Below, piece by piece: positions 1 through 5,507 of a DNA stretch of 5,516 nt. Origin of the DNA: Pseudomonadota bacterium. GTDB taxonomy: Bacteria; Desulfobacterota; Syntrophia; Syntrophales; JADFWA01. The notes under the pieces were generated by a model. It saw nothing but the letters and a program-made list of their open reading frames with translations. It searched no databases and had not been told where the DNA came from. Position numbers and translations under genes: made by a program. Position 1 is the first letter of the stretch. The number at the start of each line of letters is the position of its first letter. Location: contig JAUWQS010000135.1 in NCBI GenBank assembly GCA_030610915.1, positions 1 through 5,516 of the forward strand, read 5' to 3'.

Positions 1-175
1 AGGGGAGATGAAAGAGGCGGTTTCTCTTATAAATGGGAGGGCTCTAATCGAGGCCTCCGGAAATGTAACGTTATCCAGGGTAAGGGAGATTGCCGAGACT
101 GGAGTGGATCTTATATCCGTGGGAGCGCTTACCCATTCGGCTCCCGCATCAGACATATCCCTGCGTGTGGCGTAA
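1..175 (+). CDS. nadC: Nicotinate-nucleotide pyrophosphorylase (quinolinate phosphoribosyltransferase), C-terminal fragment
   Basis: This is the 3' end of a gene that starts outside the window. The open frame begins at base 2 and ends with TAA at 173-175, giving about 57 residues. The visible protein carries the conserved end of the NadC barrel: an EASGNVTL segment, then [20 protein letters not shown], then a short [11 protein letters not shown] tail. In the family this part forms the last strands and helices of the alpha/beta barrel, and its Gly-rich loops help bind the phosphates of quinolinate and PRPP. NadC is cytoplasmic and makes nicotinate mononucleotide in de novo NAD synthesis. The gene converges on the pilin operon, and the two are separated by a hairpin-rich repeat. 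The family assignment is firm for a fragment, and nothing looks broken. The nadA and nadB context cannot be seen. Confidence 0.93.
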   Translation, partial: GEMKEAVSLINGRALIEASGNVTLSRVREIAETGVDLISVGALTHSAPASDISLRVA

Positions 176-190
176 TCCCCCTCACCCTGC

Positions 191-213
191 CCCTCTCCCA
201 CCCGGGGAGAGGG
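191..213 (+). terminator. Probable terminator of nadC
   Basis: Fifteen bases after the nadC stop, CCCTCTCCC (191-199) pairs perfectly with GGGAGAGGG (205-213) around a 5-base loop. An A/T-rich run, AATTTAATT, follows. The T-tract is interrupted, so this is a plausible but not ideal intrinsic terminator for + strand transcription. The hairpin is part of a larger repeat and may be there for that reason alone. Confidence 0.45.
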
Positions 214-235
214 AATTTAATTGATTGAAACCATT

Positions 236-263
236 AAAAAATCTCCCTCACCCTTGAGGGGGA
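236..263 (-). terminator. Probable terminator of the pilin operon
   Basis: Read on the minus strand, a GC-rich stem (CCCTCA at 260-255 with TGAGGG at 250-245, tetraloop AGGG) extends by two further pairs after a C-A mismatch. It is followed at once by six T residues (241-236). It lies about 70 bases past the stop codon of the PilX-like gene and faces the right way to end that transcript. Confidence 0.55.
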
Positions 264-331
264 GGGTTGGGGTGGGGGTGAAGAGCCCAGTTTATTGAGA
301 TATTAGCTCCCCGCTTTCCCCGTATATGGCC

Positions 332-2500
332 TTACTGCTGGATGGGTGGCAGGAATCCCGTCCTGCTTCCCGATATTGCCTCCACCTGAATGGCGAAGTC
401 GTCAAAGTAAATCGGATTGGACGTATTGCCAAAAGTATGCAGGGCAATCTCCGGGCGGTCAAAAGGATCGCTTTCCGGAGTTAGCAGGGCATCTGTTCTT
501 ATTATGGCGTTTTCCTCTTTTGTGCCTGAGCCACCCAATCTTGTAACAGAGCTATCCACATCGGAGTTCCACTGCACCAGGGTCAAATAGTCATTACCTG
601 CCGCCCAGTCACCGACATCATCGACGGGCCAGTGAACAGCCCGGCCGCTTTCCGTTACACGTGGATTATTGTCCCTGTTATTGTTCAATGGGTCAGCATC
701 AAAAGGTGGGTGTTCACTCTCATCACCATAATATACCCGTATGAAATTTGTCTTTGTCCACGGGTCTGGCGGCGCTACTTTCGCCCTGGCACATACCTGC
801 CCGTAGACCAGCAGATCATCGTTAAGCTGTATAGACATACCATCTTCAAGTTGTACATTGGAGAGCGTCAGGGTTCCGGCTGCATTCCCGCCGGCCCAGC
901 TACCGGATGTCAGAATTGGGGTTCCATTTACACGCGCCGTTCCAATCTTTGTTGCGCCGCGCATAATGGTAATAGTATCCCCGTAGAGAAGTGGTTCCGG
1001 TGGCGCACCCGGCGCTTGTGTAAATGACAGGGGATAGGCCTCGATGACACGAACCTGGAGATTGGACCAGTCTTTAAGCTTCTTGCCGCTGACTACACGG
1101 TCACTATTTTTCAGTTCCTTATATGCCAGCCAGTGGTAACCATCCCCTGTTTTTTGCCAGAGGATAATGGCAGGGTTCGAATTAAGAGAGGGAGGCTTTA
1201 ATCCCGGAGGGATATCATCTTTTTTGCTCCCCTTCAGATACGAGATTCCGTAGTTATTGTCTTCACTTTCTCTAAAGCTTATCCCGGCCATGTAATAAGA
1301 AGACTGTTTGGCAACCTTTATCTTGGTCTGCAAGTCATAGCTGAGGAGATAGCCTGCTCCTTCCCAAACATCTCTCAAATCTATACTTGCCGCCGCCCAG
1401 TTGAAGTCAATGGAACTTTTATGTCCCTCCGTAGATGTGACGTGCAATGCGCCGCCGGCAACTTCATGGCCGCCAATCTCCCCTTCACCGCCGGCAAATG
1501 ACTCCGGCAAGTCTTCACCCTCAAACCGCTCATGAAATCTGACCTTTTCGGTAGGTGTTTTTTCCGGAATGGGAATATGATAGAGGATCTCCCGTCTTGT
1601 TTCCAGATCGTCGCCGGAATCAACGATGCCCGTGGATTTCAGCTTAATGAATTTGTCAAGCATGATATCGTTTGTGTTATCGACTGTGACACTGAAGGCG
1701 CCGTCCGGATCATTAGCGGGAACGATCCCCTCTAACCGGTTTCCGTCCCGCTTTTTGTAAGACCAGCAGGACCATTTCGTGGACGACTCATAAATCCTGA
1801 AACTGCCGTTTAGAACGGGGAAGGCATTCGCGGATCCGGAACCTTCAAGAGTAATAACATTACTTGAATCGGTCACCGTCTGCGGGCCATTGGGATGGCT
1901 GACGGAATAGACTGTTGCTCCGTTATCAATGGGCCACAGGGTTCCGCCGGTCAGAGTGAAAGTCACATTTGAATCGCTCCGGGTTGCGCTGCTGTAGTGA
2001 CAGACTTCCCCTTCTACCTTCAAGTAACCGGAAGAGAGAGACAGCTCAGGCGGAAAACCACCTTTAACTTCCGTGTTGAGCGTTGTGCTTCCGACTGGAT
2101 GATCTGTTGTGGTTTTATAGTGATAAGGGTAAATCTCGATTTCAAAGCAGCCATCATCATTGGCCAGGGTAAACGTTCTGCCATGAAGAGATTCGAGTTT
2201 GTCATCCTTCGCGCTTTCACTGCCGGAGTTCCTGTATTCAACGGCGGCGTATCGGTAGCCTGATTCTGCAAGATAATATGCCCTCATTGAACTGTTCCCG
2301 CCGATCTGGCTGAAGGTTGAGGTTGTGAAGAGAGAAAGCATCGCGGTGCCAAGTGCGGCGAATATCACGATAGTGACGATCAGCCCGATCAGGATGTTTC
2401 CTGTCTGGCCCGCGATTAAGCTGCGAGATTTAGCTCTCGAATATTTAAGAGCATGGCGTGTAAGAAAAGGGAGAATGATGAGAGGAATTCTGTTTTTCAT
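332..2500 (-). CDS. Very large PilX-like minor pilin with lectin-like C-terminal region
   Basis: The 722-residue protein starts with a basic leader of about 34 residues and then one hydrophobic helix (about 35-57). The helix runs into a PilX N-terminal signature, MRAYYLAESGYRYA (72-85). Cleavage after Gly34 would leave Gly, not Glu, at mature position 5, as in tip-type pilins of the GspK/PilX group. Residues 110-310 are beta-rich with short repeats. Residues about 320-480 and 585-708 look like two halves of a concanavalin/LamG-type jelly-roll ending in YFDDFAIQVE. They are split by a compact beta segment at about 500-575. Cysteines are at 118, 167, 245 and 570. Usual PilX proteins are about 200 residues, so the extra mass suggests an adhesive tip (inference). 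The ATG overlaps the upstream stop (TGATG) and has a good ribosome site, so the start is well supported. The pilus-minor-pilin call is firm; the lectin-like fold is tentative. Confidence 0.85.
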   Translation of the reverse strand: MKNRIPLIILPFLTRHALKYSRAKSRSLIAGQTGNILIGLIVTIVIFAALGTAMLSLFTTSTFSQIGGNSSMRAYYLAESGYRYAAVEYRNSGSESAKDDKLESLHGRTFTLANDDGCFEIEIYPYHYKTTTDHPVGSTTLNTEVKGGFPPELSLSSGYLKVEGEVCHYSSATRSDSNVTFTLTGGTLWPIDNGATVYSVSHPNGPQTVTDSSNVITLEGSGSANAFPVLNGSFRIYESSTKWSCWSYKKRDGNRLEGIVPANDPDGAFSVTVDNTNDIMLDKFIKLKSTGIVDSGDDLETRREILYHIPIPEKTPTEKVRFHERFEGEDLPESFAGGEGEIGGHEVAGGALHVTSTEGHKSSIDFNWAAASIDLRDVWEGAGYLLSYDLQTKIKVAKQSSYYMAGISFRESEDNNYGISYLKGSKKDDIPPGLKPPSLNSNPAIILWQKTGDGYHWLAYKELKNSDRVVSGKKLKDWSNLQVRVIEAYPLSFTQAPGAPPEPLLYGDTITIMRGATKIGTARVNGTPILTSGSWAGGNAAGTLTLSNVQLEDGMSIQLNDDLLVYGQVCARAKVAPPDPWTKTNFIRVYYGDESEHPPFDADPLNNNRDNNPRVTESGRAVHWPVDDVGDWAAGNDYLTLVQWNSDVDSSVTRLGGSGTKEENAIIRTDALLTPESDPFDRPEIALHTFGNTSNPIYFDDFAIQVEAISGSRTGFLPPIQQ

Positions 2501-3099
2501 CAGTTCGCCTCTCCGAAGCTGATTCCAGGGGCGCCGGTATTTCTGGGGATTACCGTGGTGGAAAAAGCGATATCAGCGCTGCCGTCTGAACGTGTCAGGT
2601 CAAGATCGATCTTGACGGCATCAAGCGACCGGATATCATCCGTGCCCGCCACCCAATTACCAGTTTCCTTGTAATAGGTTAGCGTGAAGCTGCTCACGCG
2701 ATCTACAAGATCATCACCCCCCGACGCAGCGGCGCCTGCGGAAATTTTGATCACATCATCATTCGGGTCAAGATATATGGTTTGTGTGATCACGCCGCCG
2801 CCATCCGGTCTTTCATAGGTGATGCGGGATGCATCCGCAGTTGTAACATCGGTCAGCTCCATCAGTTCACGGCTTATCCGGGGCACAGCCATCCTGGCCT
2901 TCTGGCTGATGACGGCGTTGTCTCTCGCGAACACATACCCATTGATCCCCGTGACGATTGCCATACCGGCTACAGCCGTCATGATCCCTACTATTATGAG
3001 AGATACAATGACCTCAATAAGGGTAAAGCCCGATTCTCTGTAACTATTCAGCCACCGATATACACTGATTATCACTGATATTTTTTCTTTTATTATCAT
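2500..3099 (-). CDS. Type IV minor prepilin, PilW/GspJ-like
   Basis: The protein has a textbook prepilin site, ESG|FTLIEV, with Glu at mature position 5, and a hydrophobic helix (FTLIEVIVSLIIVGIMTAVAGM). Then comes ARMAVPRISRELMELTDV, typical of PilW/GspJ-type minor pilins, and a small beta-rich C-terminal domain. PilD should cleave it in the inner membrane, and it should join the priming complex of a type IV pilus. The first ATG (3099) gives 199 residues with a 24-residue leader. A TTG at 3132 would give 210 residues, and a GTG at 3075 would be shorter. None has a convincing ribosome site. All of these starts, and the leader up to Tyr31 (numbered from the TTG), lie inside the inverted-repeat element at 3040-3340, so the original start was probably lost or replaced. 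The gene overlaps the PilX-like gene by one base. Confidence 0.88.
   Translation of the reverse strand: MIIKEKISVIISVYRWLNSYRESGFTLIEVIVSLIIVGIMTAVAGMAIVTGINGYVFARDNAVISQKARMAVPRISRELMELTDVTTADASRITYERPDGGGVITQTIYLDPNDDVIKISAGAAASGGDDLVDRVSSFTLTYYKETGNWVAGTDDIRSLDAVKIDLDLTRSDGSADIAFSTTVIPRNTGAPGISFGEAN
2508..2514 (-). promoter_or_regulatory. Ribosome binding site of the PilX-like gene
   Basis: GGAGAGG on the minus strand lies seven bases before the ATG at 2500-2498, inside the last codons of the upstream prepilin. Together with the TGATG stop/start overlap it points to coupled translation and fixes the start of the 722-residue protein. Confidence 0.75.
3040..3080 (+). repeat. Left terminal inverted repeat of the GxxExxY element
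   Basis: The outer 16 bases equal the reverse complement of the right end. The inner part contains CACCGATATA, CACTGATTAT and CACTGATATT in a row. On the minus strand this stretch is read as part of the prepilin leader (ISVIISVYRWLNSY). Confidence 0.75.
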
Positions 3100-3312
3100 A
3101 TACAAATCTTTTGAACTCTGGTTTTCCGCCAAAATTCAATAATAAGCCAACTTCAATATTTGTTGCCTTCAAGTAGTTGATTACAGGACAATATATAAGG
3201 CGTTTTCATAGACAGATTCCAGAAATTCATCACCAAGCTCACTATATACTTCATAAAAACTTCCAAGAATAATATTTGTGATTTCTTTGTATTTAAACCT
3301 ATCTGTGTTCAT
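3044..3312 (-). pseudogene. GxxExxY-family protein (PDDEXK_3-like), internally deleted relic
   Basis: The minus strand from ATG 3312 reads MNTDRFKYKEITNIILGSF, then YEVYSELGDEFLESVYENAL, then YIVL and a TAA at 3183-3181. A second frame, entered at 3181, reads INYLKATNIEVGLLLNFGG, then KPEFKRFVYDNKRKN, and runs to a TAG at 3046-3044. These are the N- and C-terminal parts of the GxxExxY family (about 125 residues, linked to the PD-(D/E)XK nuclease superfamily; role unsettled). The middle, roughly 50-60 codons with the strands expected to hold the putative active-site acid and lysine, is missing and the frame shifts at the junction. In the signature, the Gly before Phe-Leu-Glu appears as Glu (LGDEFLESVY). 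The gene cannot make the normal protein. Its 3' part overlaps the prepilin start in another frame. Confidence 0.82.
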
Positions 3313-3340
3313 CTGTGTGAATCTGTGGCTGAATAGTTAC
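3300..3340 (-). repeat. Right terminal inverted repeat of the GxxExxY element
   Basis: On the minus strand it begins GTAACTATTCAGCCAC and continues with the decamers CACAGATTCA, CACAGATGAA and CACAGATAGG. The second decamer contains the ATG of the GxxExxY relic (3312-3310). Confidence 0.75.
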
Positions 3341-3350
3341 GTTTTTTTAA

Positions 3351-3380
3351 CTCGAAACTCCAAACCCGAAACCCGAAACC
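3351..3380. repeat. Heptamer tandem repeat, unit CYCSAAA
   Basis: Four consecutive 7-base units (CTCGAAA, CTCCAAA, CCCGAAA, CCCGAAA) plus CC lie between the kinase stop codon and the GxxExxY element. It is noncoding. A run of seven T at 3342-3348 separates it from the element end. Confidence 0.7.
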
Positions 3381-3399
3381 GTGCCTTTCGTTCAGGCAC
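3381..3399 (-). terminator. Weak hairpin at the end of the histidine kinase gene
   Basis: GTGCCT (3381-3386) pairs with AGGCAC (3394-3399) around a 7-base loop, and the stem touches the TAG stop at 3401-3399. On the minus strand it is followed by GGTTTCGGG rather than a run of T, so termination here would be weak. Read-through into the prepilin genes is possible. Confidence 0.25.
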
Positions 3400-5042
3400 T
3401 ATTTACCCCGCGGCAACAGTACCCTGCAGGTTGTCCCCTTCCCTTCTTCACTCTCAATCCGGAATGTTCCCCTGTGACTCTCAACAATCCTGTTTACAAT
3501 AGCCAGTCCAAGGCCTGTGCCCTTCTCCCTGGTCGTAAAGAACGGCTCCGATACCTTTGTCCGGTTCTCTTTCTTTATCCCGCAGCCGGTGTCGCTTATC
3601 TGTATCTCAAGATATTCAACACCGGCCGGTCCGGTCTCTATCCTCAGTCTGCCACCGTCCGGCATAGATTGAACCGCATTTACGATCAGGTTCCAGATTA
3701 TCTGCCTTATCTCCGCCCTGCTTCCATAAACGCTTGCCTGATCACACGAATTGCTGATTATCTCGATATCTTCATGCCAGTCAGGAACATAACGAACAGA
3801 CTCAAGGACATCATCGATAACAGCTTTAATGTTAACATTCTCGTGACTAACCGAGCCCGGCCTTGCCAGGAGAAGAAAATCTCTCATAAAGCTTTCAAGT
3901 TGGGCCTTCCCCCTGAGGATGATCCGCATGAGCTTTTTGTCTGTCCCGCTCAGATTAAGATCTCTGCTCAACATCTGTATCGGCCCACCGATCGACGCGA
4001 GAGGATTTCTCATTTCATGGGCGAGTCCCGCCGCCATCTCGCCGATAAGGGCAAGCCTCTTGTTTTTTTCAGCCTGACGCTCCATCTCTTTAATATCTGT
4101 TAAGTTCTGAAAAATCAGTATATTGCCTATTTTCTTTTCACCGCCATCCATTAGTGGAGAAATGGAACAACCCAGTATCTTATCCGAAACGGTCACTTCA
4201 AACCTGCTTCTATCGCTACCCTGTCCCTCCTTATCCTTCACTCTATTCAGCATGTCGTAAAAGCCCTGGAAAAAATCGCCGATCTTTCCATTTATAACTT
4301 CGGAATGTGAAAGGCCGGTGATCTCTTCCGCTGCCCTGTTAAAAGATTTTATATATCCCTGGAGATCAACCGTTAATATCCCCGTATCTACAGACTCGAT
4401 TATACTCCTGTGTAACAGGTCGAGTTGATCAAAGGCGCTCTCTTTTTCCGCAAGGAGCACCCTCGTCTTCTTCTCCTGTTTGACTGCAAAGCCTGCCAGG
4501 AGTGCAACAATATAGAAAAATACGATATGGATAAAAACCCTCGAAAGCACATAACCGGCGCTGTAGCCATAATCCCGGGAGGCAAAATATACCGGCGGGA
4601 GGATGGCGTAGTATTCAAATTCAACCAGAAGACCGTAAAGTATGCCACCGGCAGAAGCTATTATTAGACTTCCCCTGCCTCCGAGAAACAGCGCTGAATA
4701 AATAATAACAAGTACATATAAAAAAGAATAAGCGCTCTCAACCCCACCCGTCACATAAACAAGAGCGGTTATAAGCACAACATCGGAAAGGCTTTGAATA
4801 TATATATTCCCACTGAGACTTTTAATGATTTTTAAGAGGAAAAGGTACAGAAAGGAAAGAATGTAGGTCAGTAATATGATGTAGTATACCAGCCCAAGCG
4901 ACACCTCTGATAGCACTTCTGTTCCCTTAACCTGGATAAAGGCCGCTATCCCTAATAAAAAGGTCACAATCACGACCCTGAGAAACATCAGCCACCGGAG
5001 TCTCCTGTTAACCTTTATATTATGTGACAAACTGTCGTTCAT
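3399..5042 (-). CDS. pilS: PilS-like membrane sensor histidine kinase
   Basis: The 547-residue protein has about six membrane segments in the first 190 residues (near 17-37, 52-72, 83-98, 104-123, 126-147, 168-187). A PAS domain follows (about 209-315), then a HisKA dimerisation helix with the H-box [16 protein letters not shown] (phospho-acceptor His342). The catalytic ATPase domain shows the N-box (Asn451, Asn455), G1 (DTGCGI, 484-489), F-box (EPFFTT, 499-504) and G2 (GTGLGLA, 508-514). All key residues are present. This architecture matches PilS, which senses pilin levels in the inner membrane and phosphorylates the sigma-54 activator PilR. The minor pilins downstream support that role, but no pilR is in the window, so another NtrB-family kinase is possible. 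The ATG at 5042 has no clear ribosome site. It is preferred because the next Met (19) would cut into the first membrane helix. Confidence 0.88.
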   Translation of the reverse strand: MNDSLSHNIKVNRRLRWLMFLRVVIVTFLLGIAAFIQVKGTEVLSEVSLGLVYYIILLTYILSFLYLFLLKIIKSLSGNIYIQSLSDVVLITALVYVTGGVESAYSFLYVLVIIYSALFLGGRGSLIIASAGGILYGLLVEFEYYAILPPVYFASRDYGYSAGYVLSRVFIHIVFFYIVALLAGFAVKQEKKTRVLLAEKESAFDQLDLLHRSIIESVDTGILTVDLQGYIKSFNRAAEEITGLSHSEVINGKIGDFFQGFYDMLNRVKDKEGQGSDRSRFEVTVSDKILGCSISPLMDGGEKKIGNILIFQNLTDIKEMERQAEKNKRLALIGEMAAGLAHEMRNPLASIGGPIQMLSRDLNLSGTDKKLMRIILRGKAQLESFMRDFLLLARPGSVSHENVNIKAVIDDVLESVRYVPDWHEDIEIISNSCDQASVYGSRAEIRQIIWNLIVNAVQSMPDGGRLRIETGPAGVEYLEIQISDTGCGIKKENRTKVSEPFFTTREKGTGLGLAIVNRIVESHRGTFRIESEEGKGTTCRVLLPRGK

Positions 5043-5064
5043 AAGTTGGCCATGCGCTTCGCTT

Positions 5065-5083
5065 AGGCTGAAGGCTGAAGGCT
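5065..5083. repeat. Tandem repeat AGGCTGA
   Basis: Two full 7-base units plus AGGCT lie 23 bases upstream of the kinase start codon. It is followed by GCTTAG-rich sequence. No ribosome site or promoter stands out in this leader. Confidence 0.6.
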
Positions 5084-5135
5084 ATTAGTCGCTTAGTCGT
5101 GAAATTCGTGCAAAAATGGCAAGAGAATTTGGTAA

Positions 5136-5170
5136 CGGTTCAACGTTCACGGTTCAGCGGTTCAGCGGTT
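5136..5170. repeat. GTTCA array (unit CGGTTCAG)
   Basis: Units CGGTTCAA, CGTTCA, CGGTTCAG, CGGTTCAG and CGGTT run in a row. The motif is the complement of the CTGAACA array just downstream, so the two can fold on each other. Confidence 0.65.
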
Positions 5171-5184
5171 AAAAGCTGTCAACC

Positions 5185-5205
5185 CTGAACACTGAACACT
5201 GAACA
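5185..5205. repeat. Tandem repeat CTGAACA, three perfect copies
   Basis: Three perfect 7-base units are followed by CTTTTTT. The array can pair with the GTTCAG units at 5152-5165 (one-base bulge) to form a long imperfect hairpin. Confidence 0.7.
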
Positions 5206-5237
5206 CTTTTTTGGTTCCGGCTTGTCCGGGTTAGGGG

Positions 5238-5255
5238 GGGAGGTTTTAACCTCCC
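5238..5255. repeat. Perfect palindrome GGGAGGTT/AACCTCCC
   Basis: GGGAGGTT (5238-5245) and AACCTCCC (5248-5255) form a stem with a very short loop. The structure is too isolated from any stop codon to call it a terminator. Confidence 0.6.
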
Positions 5256-5264
5256 TTCATCGCT

Positions 5265-5282
5265 GGGCGACTGAAGTCGCCC
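5265..5282. repeat. Perfect palindrome GGGCGACT/AGTCGCCC
   Basis: An 8-base stem with a GA centre is followed by CCTACCCC. The GCCCCTAC edge at 5279-5286 recurs at 5376-5383, which suggests this is a half or short version of the neighbouring GTAGGGGC element. Confidence 0.6.
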
Positions 5283-5312
5283 CTACCCCAAGGAATGGTT
5301 CAAGGTTATGGT

Positions 5313-5384
5313 TGTAGGGGCAGACCTGCGTGTCTGCCTCGACCTGGGCGAACACATGGGCGAACACATAGGTTCGCCCCTACA
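5313..5384. repeat. REP-like composite hairpin element bounded by TGTAGGGGC/GCCCCTACA
   Basis: TGTAGGGGC (5313-5321) and GCCCCTACA (5376-5384) are perfect inverted ends. Inside are two hairpins: GGCAGAC/GTCTGCC (5319-5325 with 5332-5338) and GGGCGAAC/GTTCGCCC (5358-5365 with 5372-5379). A perfect 12-base tandem duplication, GGGCGAACACAT, occupies 5346-5369. The form resembles dispersed REP-type units. It encodes no protein. Confidence 0.7.
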
Positions 5385-5396
5385 GCTTTTCTTCCT

Positions 5397-5415
5397 GCGC
5401 CTTTGCGCCTTTGCG
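5397..5415. repeat. Tandem repeat GCGCCTTT
   Basis: Two perfect 8-base units plus GCG are followed by TGAGA. On the other strand it reads TCTCACGCAAAGGCGCAAAG, a common style of intergenic repeat. Confidence 0.65.
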
Positions 5416-5430
5416 TGAGACATTTTTTCA

Positions 5431-5453
5431 TTCGATGTTGGACGTTCGATGTT
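5431..5453. repeat. Direct repeat TTCGATGTT
   Basis: Two perfect 9-base copies (5431-5439 and 5445-5453) are separated by GGACG. It is noncoding, and its translation on the minus strand gives the MNIERPTSN string typical of spurious repeat-derived proteins. Confidence 0.6.
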
Positions 5454-5478
5454 CATTCTTTCCGGTAAGCCTTCCACC

Positions 5479-5507
5479 TAAACAACCTGAGTAATTAGTG
5501 CTATAAT
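5479..5507 (+). promoter_or_regulatory. Possible sigma-70 promoter reading out of the window
   Basis: TATAAT (5502-5507) lies 17 bases after TAAACA (5479-5484), which matches four of six positions of the -35 consensus. It would drive a + strand gene beyond the window edge. A perfect -10 box in A/T-rich DNA can occur by chance. Confidence 0.25.

Larger units (their letters stand above)
177..281. repeat. C-rich/G-rich inverted intergenic repeat
   Basis: A C-rich arm (177-199, CCCCCTCACCCTGCCCCTC and on) is roughly the reverse complement of a G-rich arm (about 259-280). Each arm also contributes to its own local hairpin. The layout resembles the dispersed CCCTCACCC...GGGTGAGGG repeats found between genes in many environmental bacteria. 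The remainder up to 331 holds nothing recognisable. Whether this is a repeat family in this genome cannot be told from one copy. Confidence 0.55.
3040..3340. mobile_element. 301-bp inverted-repeat element carrying a GxxExxY-family relic
   Basis: The element is bounded by GTAACTATTCAGCCAC (3040-3055) and its exact reverse complement (3325-3340). The repeat extends inward to 41 bases with 34 matches. Each end also holds three decamers of the form CAC-N-GAT spaced ten bases apart. Between the ends sits a broken GxxExxY gene whose start codon lies in one repeat and whose stop lies in the other. No target-site duplication is visible and no transposase is encoded. The structure suggests a small mobile or mobilised unit, now internally deleted. 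The mechanism is unknown, and mobility is inferred from the structure alone. Confidence 0.6.

Noticed and set aside
632..1027. A 131-codon open frame on the + strand
   Set aside because: It is antisense to the large PilX-like gene, has no ribosome site, and its product resembles no family I recognise.
3064..3150. A promoter for the pilin genes inside the element
   Set aside because: Several A/T-rich boxes such as TATGAT exist on the minus strand, but none has a matching -35 at 16-18 bases, so no site is called.
3133..3300. An independent small gene on the - strand before the prepilin
   Set aside because: The matching protein segments belong to one GxxExxY gene broken by a deletion, so it is listed as a pseudogene.
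3030..3350. Target-site duplication flanking the inverted-repeat element
   Set aside because: The left flank ends TCTCT and the right begins GTTTT. No match of two or more bases fits either the stated ends or ends shifted by one base.
3381..4103. A 240-codon open frame on the + strand
   Set aside because: It lies opposite the histidine kinase, whose motifs are complete. The predicted protein shows no family features and has shadow-like composition.
5136..5205. A CRISPR array
   Set aside because: The units are 7-8 bases with no spacers, and no cas genes are nearby.
5283..5477. A 64-codon open frame on the - strand
   Set aside because: It is a translation of short repeats (MNIERPTSN, HAKAQRR, MCSPMCSP), a usual source of spurious small proteins.
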